A stretch of 64,000 nt of DNA from Gottfriedia luciferensis (GCF_001712755.1 NZ_MDKC01000006.1:62001-126000), one strand, 5' to 3'; shown: positions 46,602-58,206, counted from the stretch's first letter. Notes: a model not told the origin generated them from the letters alone. A program made the numbers and translations.

Positions 46602-48068
46602 ATGGCAAATATTACAGAAACCTATCAGAAAAACGCTAATTTGTCGCCTGACAAAATTGCGATACATACGAGTACGAATCAAATCAGTTATAAGGAATGG
46701 AATCAATTAATTAATCAAACGGCTAATTGGCTACACTCTTATCGATCAAATTCGAGAACAATAGGTATCCTTTTACCGAATGGTATCTCGTTTTTGCAGA
46801 TGTTTACAGGAGCTTCTAAAGCAGGTTGGATCGCTGTTCCCTATGATATGAAATGGAATCTTGCTGATTTGGAAAAAAGGGTAAAGCTTTCGAATCCTTC
46901 AATCATTGTTACAACAAAAGAAATGTACAATAAGATTCATTCGATCCATCCAAATGTGAAAGTTTTAGATGATATCCTACAAGAAATAGCCCTATTTGAT
47001 AGCTTATCTTCAATGGAGATAAATGAGGACCTACCTTTCTATGTGGGATTTACTTCAGGCACAACCGGTAGCCCCAAAGCATTTATCCGTTCTCAAGATT
47101 CATGGGTTGCTAGCTTTGATTGTAATCGATTTGACTTTGGATTAGATGAAACTGATCAAACTCTCATACCTGGAGCTTTGATTCATTCTCATTTTTTATA
47201 TGGTGCAATTAGTACTTTATATTTAGGTGGAACAGTTTACCTTTTAGAAAAGTTTTCTCCTTTAAACGTTATATCAAGAATTAATTCTTTTCCTATTACA
47301 ACAATTTATGTTGTCCCGACAATGATTGAAGCGTTAATAAAAGAAGGTATTCAAATCGATCAAGCGATGAAAATACTTTCGTCTGGTGCAAAGTGGACTG
47401 AAAAATCAAAAGTTGAATTTCGTCATTTGTTTCCTGCGATGACGATTTATGAATTTTTTGGCGCTAGTGAACTAAGCTTCATTACCGTTTTGTCTGATAA
47501 AGATGGTGTCCATAAGGCAAAAACGGTCGGGAAACCTTGTTATGGTGTGGAGTTACAAATTCGTCGACCAGACCAAGAGTTAGCTAAACCGAATGAAACT
47601 GGAAAAATATATGTGAAAAGTAAGTATTTAATAAATGGGTATTTTGAAGAAAATGAAAGAACTATTCATTCAATTCAAGATGATGACGGCTGGGCTACAG
47701 TTCATGATATGGGCTTTATTGATGAAGACGGTTTTTTAACAATAAACGGTCGTGAAAAAAACATGATTTTATACGGAGGTATTAATATATTTCCTGAAGA
47801 AATCGAAAAAGTTATTTCTCTTCATCCGGATGTTGAGGAAGTTGCAGTCGTTGGTCTGTCAAACCCGTATTGGGGTCAGATTGTTGCTGCAGTGATCAAA
47901 GGTAATAGTAATTCTTTTGAGCTAAAAAGATTTTGTAAGACACAACTATCAGCATATAAAATTCCTCGTAAATGGTTTTTTCAAAATGAAATGCCGTATA
48001 CGACGAGTGGAAAGATCGCACGCGCAGAGTTAATTAAACAAATTGAAATGCAGGTGACTAACAATTAA
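46602..48068 (+). CDS. yhfT: acyl-CoA/AMP-dependent synthetase YhfT
   Basis: A 488-residue ANL-superfamily adenylating enzyme: the P-loop FTSGTTGSPKAF near 150, YEFFGASELSFIT (A5), TVHDMGFIDEDGFLTINGRE (A7/A8 hinge) and the C-terminal catalytic Lys in YTTSGKIARAEL. In B. subtilis this gene lies in a BirA-regulated operon and is thought to make an acyl-CoA linked to biotin or pimelate metabolism; the exact substrate is not known. AGGTG at the end of this gene forms the ribosome site of yhfS. Confidence 0.9.
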   Translation: MANITETYQKNANLSPDKIAIHTSTNQISYKEWNQLINQTANWLHSYRSNSRTIGILLPNGISFLQMFTGASKAGWIAVPYDMKWNLADLEKRVKLSNPSIIVTTKEMYNKIHSIHPNVKVLDDILQEIALFDSLSSMEINEDLPFYVGFTSGTTGSPKAFIRSQDSWVASFDCNRFDFGLDETDQTLIPGALIHSHFLYGAISTLYLGGTVYLLEKFSPLNVISRINSFPITTIYVVPTMIEALIKEGIQIDQAMKILSSGAKWTEKSKVEFRHLFPAMTIYEFFGASELSFITVLSDKDGVHKAKTVGKPCYGVELQIRRPDQELAKPNETGKIYVKSKYLINGYFEENERTIHSIQDDDGWATVHDMGFIDEDGFLTINGREKNMILYGGINIFPEEIEKVISLHPDVEEVAVVGLSNPYWGQIVAAVIKGNSNSFELKRFCKTQLSAYKIPRKWFFQNEMPYTTSGKIARAELIKQIEMQVTNN

Positions 48069-49164
48069 AAGAGCTGTCATTGTCAAAGCAAAGCGAACAC
48101 CTATCGGAAAAAAAGGTGGAATTTTACGAGATTTTCAACCACATGAGCTTGCTGCCCCATTGCTCAAGCATTTGGCAGATGGGTTAAATGAAAAGATTGA
48201 TGACATCATTTTAGGAAATGTTGTTGGACCAGGAGGAAATGTCGCTCGAGTTTCTGCATTAGAAGCGGATCTTCCTCTCTCAGTCCCTGGGATTACAATT
48301 GATCGTCAATGTAGTGCAGGATTAGAAGCGATTCGAATGGCTTGTTACTTAGTTCAAGGTGGTGCTGGTAATTGCTATCTTGCTGGTGGTGTTGAAAGTA
48401 CTAGTACTTCCCCATTTCCTGCTAGAGCTAGATTTGCACCTGACAAAATTGGTGATCCTGATATGGGCATTGCAGCGGAAAATGTAGCTGAAAAATATGG
48501 TATCTCAAAAGAAACTCAAGATGAATATGCGTTATTAAGTTATACACGAAGCTGGGAATCTCATCAGAATGGATACTTCAATGAGGAGATTATTCCAGTT
48601 GGTGGTTTTGACCAAGATGAAGTATTTTTCAAAAAAAGGAAAATGGAAGAACTTTTAAAAAGAGCAAAACCAGTATTTAAAAAGAATGGTACAGTCACAG
48701 CTGCAAATAGTTGTGGGATTCATGATGGCGCATCCGCTGTTGTCATCATGGAAGAAAATGAAGCGATAAAAAACGGTTTTAAACCAGTTTTACGATTTGT
48801 GGATAGTCAAGTTTCGGGTGTTCATCCTAATTATGCAGGTGCAGCACCGATCCCTGCTATTCAAGATTTATTAAGTAGAAACAAATTAACAGTTGCAGAT
48901 ATTGAACTTTATGAAATAAATGAAGCTTTTTCTTCAAAAGTAATAGCTTGTTCAAAAGAACTTTCCATCCCCACTTCCAAGTTAAATAGTTGTGGAGGAG
49001 CATTAACGATCGGCCATCCATATGGTGCATCTGGAAGTATCATGGTCACGAGACTTTTTTATGAAGTACAAAGAAGAAAAAACTTACAATCAAGTTATGT
49101 AGTCGCTACAATTGGAAGTGGTGGTGGAATCGGATTAGCTGTCTTGTTCGAGGTCGTAAAATAA
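48064..49164 (+). CDS. yhfS: thiolase YhfS, apparent ATT start
   Basis: A thiolase-family acetyl-CoA acyltransferase of 366 residues. The catalytic Cys is in IDRQCSAGLEA, the His in YEINEAFSSK, and the second Cys/His set in NSCGGALTIGHPYGASG. The conserved N-terminus (RAVIVKAKRTPIGKKGGILR) is upstream of the first ATG/GTG/TTG codon in frame (TTG 48160), so translation must begin at about 48064, where the codon is ATT. It is spaced six bases from AGGTGA (48052-48057) and overlaps the yhfT stop (ATTAA). Rare ATT starts are known (infC); a mutated ATG is the alternative. It is the last gene of the biotin-linked operon. Confidence 0.85.
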   Translation: MKRAVIVKAKRTPIGKKGGILRDFQPHELAAPLLKHLADGLNEKIDDIILGNVVGPGGNVARVSALEADLPLSVPGITIDRQCSAGLEAIRMACYLVQGGAGNCYLAGGVESTSTSPFPARARFAPDKIGDPDMGIAAENVAEKYGISKETQDEYALLSYTRSWESHQNGYFNEEIIPVGGFDQDEVFFKKRKMEELLKRAKPVFKKNGTVTAANSCGIHDGASAVVIMEENEAIKNGFKPVLRFVDSQVSGVHPNYAGAAPIPAIQDLLSRNKLTVADIELYEINEAFSSKVIACSKELSIPTSKLNSCGGALTIGHPYGASGSIMVTRLFYEVQRRKNLQSSYVVATIGSGGGIGLAVLFEVVK

Positions 49165-49211
49165 AATTAATAAATCATCAAGTAGTAAGAAGTATAAAGA
49201 GAGGTAAACAT

Positions 49212-49520
49212 ATGAAAGTAATTGGTTCAATCGATCTTCATACACGCTGTAAACATTACCATACTGCAAGAGATATCATTGCCATCAAATTCAAGTGCTG
49301 TGATACGTACTATGGATGTTATTATTGCCATGAGGAAAGCACTAATCATAAACCAAAAACATGGAATAAAGACGAATGGCAAACAAAAGCAATTCTTTGT
49401 GGTAATTGTCATGAGGAATTAACTATAGGGGAATATCAAGATTGTAACTACAAATGCCCTAAATGTGAATCTGATTTTAATCCAGGGTGCAAAAACCATT
49501 ACCATTTGTATTTTGAGTGA
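49212..49520 (+). CDS. CHY zinc-finger protein
   Basis: 102 residues with the CHY zinc-finger arrangement: TRCKHYHTARDIIAIKFKCC, YYGCYYCHEES, ILCGNCHEELTIGEY, YKCPKCESDFNPGCKNHYHLYF. It binds several zinc ions; its role in bacteria is unknown. It is a single gene with RBS GAGAGG and terminator GGAGCTG...CAGCTCC downstream. Confidence 0.92.
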   Translation: MKVIGSIDLHTRCKHYHTARDIIAIKFKCCDTYYGCYYCHEESTNHKPKTWNKDEWQTKAILCGNCHEELTIGEYQDCNYKCPKCESDFNPGCKNHYHLYFE

Positions 49521-49548
49521 ATATGAAATACTTTATTAGTTTATGTTT

Positions 49549-49580
49549 ATGGAGCTGAAAATTCAGCTCCTTATTTTTGT
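49549..49580 (+). terminator. terminator after CHY gene
   Basis: GGAGCTGA and TCAGCTCC pair tightly, then TTATTTTTG. Confidence 0.85.
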
Positions 49581-49591
49581 TTAATGTAATT

Positions 49592-50320
49592 TTAGCTTTT
49601 TTTGTTTATTTCCCTTAATATTAAAGCTTCATCTTCAGTTATCTCACCGCTTTTTACTTTTTCATCTATTATTTGTAAAATTGATTGTTTAAAATTTTGT
49701 TCCATTTTTACTCTTAGTTTTCTTCTTTCTTCCCATTCTTTTTTAGTACGGTATTTTAAGATAACATTTTGAATGAATTGATTAAATTTCTCTTGTGCTT
49801 CATTTCGCAATTCGGCTGAAAAAAGTATTATGCTTTTAGGCTTTTCTGAATGTTTCTTAATCGAAGAATCGAAAAATAGTTCTTCCTCTGTCTTAGAATA
49901 ATCTTCAAAAAGAATATCCCATAATCCTTGATTGTTTTTATATGCTATCGCCTCAATTTCCTCTTCATATTCTTCTATGAAAAAAGTAATATGCCAATGA
50001 CGACCTATTAAATGCTGCTTGATTTCATCGCAATATGGATGAAAAGAGGTTTCTATATCAATTAACTCCATGCCATTTGAAATTGACTCAAGTTGAATTG
50101 GTATTGGCTTCGGAAGTGATTCATTATCATCTAAGATTCCTGCTAAGCTAAATGCTAATTTTTTCTTTGCCTCTTTGATTGCTTCAAATTTTGTTCTGCC
50201 ATTTGATAAGGAAATTTCCCAACCATGTTTAGAGAAAAGAGTAGGAAAATAAACACCAAAACCTCCATCTACTTCTTGTTTAATTATTGCTGGATATCTA
50301 TATTTTTCAAAATTAATCAT
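49592..50320 (-). CDS. HicB-like domain protein with extended C-terminus
   Basis: 242 residues. The first ~70 (RYPAIIKQEVDGGFGVYFPT, GRTKFEAIKEAKKKLAFSLA, DDNESLPKPIPI) follow the HicB-type partial RNase H fold used by HicB antitoxins. The remaining 170 residues are not typical of antitoxins: a beta-rich middle with HWHITFFIEEYEEEIEAIAY and a basic coiled helix (KKEWEERRKLRVKMEQNFKQ) ending ITEDEALILREINKKS. No hicA toxin gene lies next to it. It may bind nucleic acid or be a solitary regulator. Confidence 0.6.
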   Translation of the reverse strand: MINFEKYRYPAIIKQEVDGGFGVYFPTLFSKHGWEISLSNGRTKFEAIKEAKKKLAFSLAGILDDNESLPKPIPIQLESISNGMELIDIETSFHPYCDEIKQHLIGRHWHITFFIEEYEEEIEAIAYKNNQGLWDILFEDYSKTEEELFFDSSIKKHSEKPKSIILFSAELRNEAQEKFNQFIQNVILKYRTKKEWEERRKLRVKMEQNFKQSILQIIDEKVKSGEITEDEALILREINKKS

Positions 50321-50496
50321 ATGAACTCACCTTTTTTCAAAAAATTACTAAGGTTTAAATAGAAAAAGAATAGAATAGTTTCTCAGGTAACTATTCTACT
50401 ATCTGAGATAACAAAAAAATTGATTTAACAAATATTATGTGCAACAGAAAAAGGATGCCAGTCGGCCTACTTTTTCTATTGAATATTATTAAACTA

Positions 50497-51114
50497 TTAC
50501 GATTGCGTTTGAAGAGCAACTCTTAAACCTAACCCAATATAAACTAAACCAATTGCCTTCCCCATCCATTTTGGTCCTTTTGTCTTCTTACTAAAGATTT
50601 TTTTACCGATTACACTTGATAAAAGCACTAGTAAAGTTGTGTACAAAATACTCAGTAATACAAATGTCAAACCTAGAGTTAAAAGTTGAATGAATACCGG
50701 ATGTCCATTGTGTTGAACAAATTGAGGTAAAAGAGCTAAGAAAAATAGTGCAGTTTTAGGGTTTAATACTTCGATCAGCACTGCTTGACGAAAAGAAAGT
50801 TTACTATTTACTTCTTTTTGTTCAGTTGCTTTTTTACTGTTTTTCGATTTTTTAATGATTGCAGTAATTCCTAAATAAAATAAATAGGCTGCACCTAAAT
50901 ATTTAACGATTTCAAAAGCAAATGCAGAAGTCATTAAAATTGCTGATAATCCAAATACTGATGCACATGTATGAATTAAGTCACCGACAGCAATCCCAAC
51001 GCCTGTTAAGATGCCATTCCATTTCCCACCTTTCATTGTTTGGGATAATGTTAAAAGTACAGCGGGTCCTGGTATTAAAAATAGCATTAATACAACTAAA
51101 ATAAATGAAAGCAT
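50497..51114 (-). CDS. LysE/RhtB-family amino-acid exporter
   Basis: 205 residues with five to six helices. The family opening LFLIPGPAVLLTLSQTMKGG and the loop VLNPKTALFFLALLPQFVQ are clear. It exports amino acids or homoserine-like compounds; the substrate is unknown. It is monocistronic. Confidence 0.9.
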   Translation of the reverse strand: MLSFILVVLMLFLIPGPAVLLTLSQTMKGGKWNGILTGVGIAVGDLIHTCASVFGLSAILMTSAFAFEIVKYLGAAYLFYLGITAIIKKSKNSKKATEQKEVNSKLSFRQAVLIEVLNPKTALFFLALLPQFVQHNGHPVFIQLLTLGLTFVLLSILYTTLLVLLSSVIGKKIFSKKTKGPKWMGKAIGLVYIGLGLRVALQTQS

Positions 51115-51251
51115 GATGTTCTTCTCCCCTCGTTACTTTATATTTAGACTATTATACAACATAATTTTGCACTAATTGCCTAAATTGTCATTAATTTCAA
51201 TAAAAATAAGCCGCTTTCCACATTTGGAAAAACGACTTATTCATTCAACAA

Positions 51252-53879
<2,628 letters not shown>

Positions 53880-54021
53880 CTAACCTTTAATGTCTATTGA
53901 TTTTATCAGTAGAAAATAAGAAGATAAAGTCTATTTTAGCCATTTTTTTTATGGTATAATTAAAGTAGGAAGAGTATGTAACAAAATCAAAACAACAAAA
54001 ATTGAATTAACTTCTATACAT

Positions 54022-54057
54022 AATGAAAAAAGCACAGAAATTAATCTGTGCTTTTTT
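54022..54057 (-). terminator. terminator of ABC exporter gene
   Basis: AAAAAAGCACAG and CTGTGCTTTTTT pair perfectly around AAATTAAT. Confidence 0.85.
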
Positions 54058-55896
54058 CTATTCAATTGATGCGATTGCTTTTCTTCCAAATTGTTTATTA
54101 TATAACTCTTTATATAATCCATTTTGCATTAACAATTCTTCATTTTTGCCTTCCTCAACAATTTGACCATCCTTTAACACAATGATGTGATCCGCGGCCA
54201 TAATAGTTGAAAGTCGGTGAGCAATTACAATGGACGTCTTATTTTTTAATAATCCTTGTATTGCACTTTGAATATAAAATTCAGATAAAGTATCTAATGA
54301 GGAAGTTGCTTCATCAAGAATAATGATTTCAGGATTTTTCAATAATACACGAGCGATTGAAATTCTTTGTTTTTCGCCTCCTGAAAGTTTAATTCCTCGA
54401 TTCCCAACAATTGTCTCATATCCATTTGGTAAGTCCATTATGAAATCATGAATATATGCAGCCTTACAAGCATTTGTAATCTCTTCATCTGATGCATCAG
54501 GGCTTGCATATAATAAATTTTCTTTAATCGTTCCATTAAATAAATAGCTATCCTGTGTAACAAGTCCAATATGAGACCTTAATGATTCTAGCGTGAATTC
54601 TCTAATATCACGACCGCCAATTTTGATTGAACCTGAAGTGAAGTCATATAAACGAGGGATTAAATTGGTAATGGTTGTTTTACCAGCGCCACTAGGTCCA
54701 ACTAATGCAGTCATTGTACCAGATGGAGCAATAAAGGAAATATTCTGCAAAGCCGTTTTATCTTTCTGATAAGAAAATGATACATCGTTAAATTCTATAT
54801 CTAAATGAGTAACATTCATTTCCGTCGCATCATCACGATCTTTAATCGTTAGTTTCATATCAAAATATTCAAAAATTCGTTCGAATAAAGCGATTGAACT
54901 TGTAATATTTACATATAGATTTGTTAATTGTCCAACCGGCCCGTATAAACGACCGAGTAAAGCAACAAAGCTAATAATAGCCCCAACTGTAATCTGACCA
55001 TGAATAAATAAATATCCACCATATAAATAGATGAGCATTGGGCCGATGCTAGTAAAGGTTGATAAAATCATCATAAACCAGCGGCCTGCCATAGATTCCT
55101 TTATTTTAAGATTAGTAGCCTGTACATTAATCTCATCAAAATTTTTAAATTCCCTTTGTTCCTTTGTAAAAAGCTTCATTAGTAAATAACCACTAATATT
55201 TAATGTTTCTTGTATTATATGATTTTGCTCACTTGTTTTTTCCTGTGTCTGTTTTGCAATATTCCAACGAACATTCCCCATTTTACGAGTCGGTAGAATA
55301 AATAATGGTACAATAATCAATCCTAGTATTCCAAGCCTCCAGTTCACAATTAACAAAGTGGTAGCTGTAGAAATAAGAATGAATAAATTATTAGCGAAAC
55401 TCACAATCGTACTATCAAAAACAGCTTTAACACCAGAAATATCAGCCGTCATTCGGGTGATTACTTCACCTTGCTTTACGTTTGAATAAAATTGGTATGG
55501 CATTTGTTGTAAATGAAGATACATCTGGTTTCTCATATCGTAAATAATTTTTTGAGAAACATATGCATTTAAATAATTTTGCCACACACCCAATAACTCT
55601 GAAATAATCGTCGTACTAAGAGAGGCAAGTACGAGATAGATTAGGAGACTTAAATCTTTATTTGGTAAGGCTGTATCAACAATATGTTGAATGATGATAG
55701 GCGGTAAAATGCCTAATACTGAAGTAACTAATAAAATAAGCACAACAAGTGTTGTTTGCTTCCAATATGGAATAAAATATTTTGCAATTCTGAGTAGTAT
55801 TGCCTTTGTTATATTTGGTTTTTGAGCGTTTTTATCATATTTCATTCGCCCAAAACCATGAGGACCCATCGGAGGTCCACCACCCCATCCTGACAT
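54058..55896 (-). CDS. ABC multidrug exporter (fused membrane and ATPase domains)
   Basis: 612 residues: a Gly/Pro-rich N-terminus, six helices to about 320, then an ATPase domain with Walker A VGPSGAGKTTI, Q-loop VTQDSYLFNGTI, signature LSGGEKQRISIAR, Walker B IIILDEATSSLD and H-loop AHRLST. It is a type IV half-transporter (MsbA/YfiC-like) acting as a homodimer, exporting lipids or drugs. It follows the marR gene by 15 bases on the same strand, which suggests a drug-responsive efflux operon. Confidence 0.93.
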   Translation of the reverse strand: MSGWGGGPPMGPHGFGRMKYDKNAQKPNITKAILLRIAKYFIPYWKQTTLVVLILLVTSVLGILPPIIIQHIVDTALPNKDLSLLIYLVLASLSTTIISELLGVWQNYLNAYVSQKIIYDMRNQMYLHLQQMPYQFYSNVKQGEVITRMTADISGVKAVFDSTIVSFANNLFILISTATTLLIVNWRLGILGLIIVPLFILPTRKMGNVRWNIAKQTQEKTSEQNHIIQETLNISGYLLMKLFTKEQREFKNFDEINVQATNLKIKESMAGRWFMMILSTFTSIGPMLIYLYGGYLFIHGQITVGAIISFVALLGRLYGPVGQLTNLYVNITSSIALFERIFEYFDMKLTIKDRDDATEMNVTHLDIEFNDVSFSYQKDKTALQNISFIAPSGTMTALVGPSGAGKTTITNLIPRLYDFTSGSIKIGGRDIREFTLESLRSHIGLVTQDSYLFNGTIKENLLYASPDASDEEITNACKAAYIHDFIMDLPNGYETIVGNRGIKLSGGEKQRISIARVLLKNPEIIILDEATSSLDTLSEFYIQSAIQGLLKNKTSIVIAHRLSTIMAADHIIVLKDGQIVEEGKNEELLMQNGLYKELYNKQFGRKAIASIE

Positions 55897-55911
55897 AATT
55901 AAACGTCCTCC

Positions 55912-56385
55912 TTATTTCGAACAATTAGTTTGTTCATTTGATAAATCAGTTAAAATTTTTTTTTGCATGTCTATAAGTATAGTAAGCTCATCCTGTGAAA
56001 ATTGTTCCAGTGAATTTGCTAAACTCTTATATGCTTCTGATTCTTCGCGATAGCGTTGACATAATTCTTCTCCATCTGGCGTTAAAAATAATTGAGTTTC
56101 TCTGCGATCAATAGCTGACGTTTCTCTTTTTACATAATTTTTCTTCTCCAACTCATCAATACTAAGACTCACTCTGCTTTTAGCAGTTCTAATACGTTCA
56201 GTTAGTTCTTTTTGTGAGAGCCCTTCATTATTTCGAATTGAATTGAGAATAATTAACTGTTGGAAGGTTAATCCAAGTTTAGTTGCAGTTTGTAAGTTTA
56301 TTCTTTTAAGTTGGCGCGCAATTGAAACAAACGAATTTGTTAAATCGATTGCTTGTTGAAAATTTGGCATCATATCACCTTTCAT
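55912..56385 (-). CDS. MarR-family regulator
   Basis: A winged-helix repressor of up to 157 residues: LGLTFQQLIILNSIRNNEGL, SQKELTERIRTAKSRVSLSI (recognition helix), LEKKNYVKRETSAIDRRETQ (wing with Asp-Arg-Arg). The start may be ATG 56385, 56373 or 56370; AAAGGTG within the first codons favours one of the last two. It probably represses itself and the ABC exporter from the palindromes at 56389-56420. Confidence 0.9.
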   Translation of the reverse strand: MKGDMMPNFQQAIDLTNSFVSIARQLKRINLQTATKLGLTFQQLIILNSIRNNEGLSQKELTERIRTAKSRVSLSIDELEKKNYVKRETSAIDRRETQLFLTPDGEELCQRYREESEAYKSLANSLEQFSQDELTILIDMQKKILTDLSNEQTNCSK

Positions 56386-56388
56386 ATT

Positions 56389-56420
56389 AGTTTACTTTAT
56401 AAACTGTTTACATTGTAAAC
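56389..56420. promoter_or_regulatory. double palindrome, probable MarR operator
   Basis: Two adjoining palindromes, AGTTTA-CTTTA-TAAACT (56389-56405) and GTTTAC-ATT-GTAAAC (56406-56420), lie directly before the marR start. The outer arms also pair as one long repeat (TTAGTTTAC with GTAAACTAA). Confidence 0.75.
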
Positions 56421-56607
56421 TAATAATAAATCTTTATTGTTCATTTGTACAATTAAAAGTTATTAATAAAAAAGACAATAGGATATTTTCTACTGCACTT
56501 CCTAATTTATTCAGTAATTTGTTATATCTTATATGAAGTGTATTCAAAGGTGATTTGTGAAATAATTGAAGGTAAGGATCGTCAGAAAAAATGGAGGTTA
56601 ATTAAGA

Positions 56608-56943
56608 ATGGCAGATAACACCCCGATTAATGGCTCAGTAAAGATGCATTTTATGCTAAAATCTATTCCCCCAAGAACAACCTTTCAACAGGACATGACA
56701 GATGAAGAACGGAATATTATGGGAAAACATATTGCTTATTGGACGGGAAAACAAAACCAGGGAATTGCTCTAGTGTTTGGACCGGTTCGAAATCCTTCAT
56801 CACCTCATGGAGTTGCAATCATTGAAGTTGAAAATGAAGCGCAAGTCCCAAAACTTATCGAAGAAGATCCAGCTGTGATTGCTGGGATCATGACAACGGA
56901 ATTTTATCCGATGCTTGCAGTACTACCTAAACAAACTTTATGA
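56608..56943 (+). CDS. YciI-like small protein
   Basis: 111 residues with the YciI/ferredoxin-like dimeric fold: KMHFMLKSIPPRTTFQQDMT, GKQNQGIALVFGPVRNP and HGVAIIEVENEAQVPKLIEE. The histidine/aspartate pair seen in some YciI enzymes is not obvious, so the activity is unknown. GGAGGT precedes ATG 56608. It is divergent from marR and shares the intergenic region with the double palindrome. Confidence 0.8.
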   Translation: MADNTPINGSVKMHFMLKSIPPRTTFQQDMTDEERNIMGKHIAYWTGKQNQGIALVFGPVRNPSSPHGVAIIEVENEAQVPKLIEEDPAVIAGIMTTEFYPMLAVLPKQTL

Positions 56944-56967
56944 CGTAGCTGTTGAAAAAAAGAACGA

Positions 56968-57018
56968 AATAAAAAAAGCAATCGGATCAGAAGTGAACTG
57001 TTCAATTGCTTTTTTTAT
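56968..57018 (+). terminator. terminator after YciI-like gene
   Basis: AAAAAAGCAAT and ATTGCTTTTTT form the outer stem, with an inner partial pair around GATCAGAAGTGAACTG. Confidence 0.75.
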
Positions 57019-57075
57019 TTCATCTATTTTATTTACTTTTTATAATTTTAGTCACTTATTTTAAAGTAAGTATCC

Positions 57076-57270
57076 TTAAAAAAGACCTGCTTCTTTTGCT
57101 GCTTCAAAACTAACTCTTGTAAATTCAACTGGATCTAAATCAACATTCTCCCAATGCATATACATTAAACGTGGTTTATCAAACAGCCAATGGTTATGAA
57201 CTGCTGTCACGATAATTCCTCTTTTTCGTAAAGCTGTCATTAATGGGTTAATCTTTTTCTGACGGACAAC
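57076..57270 (-). pseudogene. C-terminal fragment of a DUF1259 protein
   Basis: On the minus strand an open frame without a start reads NPLMTALRKRGIIVTAVHNH, LMYMHWENVDLDP and VSFEAAKEAGLF, then TAA at 57076-57078. The HNH...MHW pattern is that of DUF1259 (LppY/LpqO-like) proteins, usually of about 150-300 residues, so only the last quarter remains. It is the only gene remnant found in the right half of the window. Confidence 0.7.
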
Positions 57271-57414
57271 AGATAAAAATTAAAGAAAATCCTTTAATTT
57301 CCATTTAAATAAGTGAAAAGACCTATTTTTTTAGTAAGACAATTTGATTATCTTAATTTAAATTGTTATTATATAAACATTAAATGTGTTCAAGCACATA
57401 AGGAGGAAGTAAAA

Positions 57415-57615
57415 ATGGAACATGGTAAAGTAAAATGGTTTAATGCAGAAAAAGGTTTTGGATTCATCGAGCGTGAAAATGGTGATGACGTATTCGTTCA
57501 CTTCTCAGCAATTCAATCTGAAGGATTCAAATCATTAGATGAAGGTCAAGCAGTTACTTTTGATGTAGAACAAGGACAACGCGGACCACAAGCTACTAAC
57601 GTAAAAAAAGCATAA
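57415..57615 (+). CDS. cold-shock protein, copy 1
   Basis: A 66-residue CspA/CspB-type OB-fold RNA chaperone: [15 protein letters not shown] (RNP1) and [10 protein letters not shown] (RNP2). The start is ATG 57415 after AAGGAGG; the in-frame upstream extension lacks support. It differs from copy 2 at 59174 by only three residues (H/Q at 3, S/T-E/D in IQSEGF versus IQTDGF). A long A/T-rich leader precedes it, as in cold-shock mRNAs. Confidence 0.96.
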   Translation: MEHGKVKWFNAEKGFGFIERENGDDVFVHFSAIQSEGFKSLDEGQAVTFDVEQGQRGPQATNVKKA

Positions 57616-57625
57616 TTAAAAAAAT

Positions 57626-57665
57626 TAAAAAGTCAGATTCTATTTGTAGAATCTGACTTTTTTTA
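57626..57665 (+). terminator. terminator after csp copy 1
   Basis: AAAAAGTCAGATTCTA pairs with TAGAATCTGACTTTTT around TTTG. Confidence 0.9.
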
Positions 57666-57973
57666 TTTAATAAAAAATAAAAACCCCCTATTCAATTAAG
57701 AATAAGGGGAAATTCAAACGTGGAGATCTGGTAAAGAAATGGTTTAAAGTATTATAGCCTATAAAAAATGAATACACAACATTCATTTTATACCTTCATT
57801 AAGTTAATTTTTCACAATATTATGTGTATTTGTATCTTGAAAGTGTATGAGAATTATTAATGTTATACTCTTAAGATCATCGATCATCCTACAAATAATT
57901 TGTAACTTAATTGAATTTACAGGACAACACCCCTTCTGTGTCGAATTATATAATTTAGAAGGGAGATGTGAAA

Positions 57974-58186
57974 ATGAGTAAGGAAAATCTTTTAAAGAAC
58001 CTTCGACTTGCTACAAGAGGAAATTTCTTTATAATCGACATTAAAAATTCCTTGGAAAATGATACAAATATAATTGAAAAACTAGCTAAGGAACTAGAAC
58101 TAGATGGATTAATCAAATTAAAAGAGTGCACACAGTTAGAAGATTCACTCTTTTTAAGTGGAATACTTAAATATGCATCCAAATAA
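57974..58186 (+). CDS. small hypothetical protein
   Basis: 70 residues from ATG 57974 (SKENLLKNLRLATRGNFFII), with AAGGGAG upstream. It is charged and helical, with pattern EKLAKELELDGLIKLKECTQ that could be a small winged-helix or coiled domain. A good terminator overlaps its end. No family recognised. It lies between the two csp copies. Confidence 0.6.
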   Translation: MSKENLLKNLRLATRGNFFIIDIKNSLENDTNIIEKLAKELELDGLIKLKECTQLEDSLFLSGILKYASK

Positions 58187-58206
58187 TTTGGATGTTTTTT
58201 TATTGT
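58174..58206 (+). terminator. terminator after small hypothetical gene
   Basis: CATCCAAAT and ATTTGGATG pair closely, then seven T. Confidence 0.85.

Larger units (their letters stand above)
57415..57773 (+). repeat. csp duplication unit, copy 1
   Basis: Coding region, terminator and about 110 bases beyond are nearly repeated at 59174-59535. The part after the terminator includes a CCCCCTATTC/GAATAAGGGG hairpin and the shared segment GTAAAGAAATGGTTTAAAGT. Confidence 0.85.

Noticed and set aside
49592-50320. Complete HicAB toxin-antitoxin system
   Set aside because: No HicA-sized toxin frame on either side.
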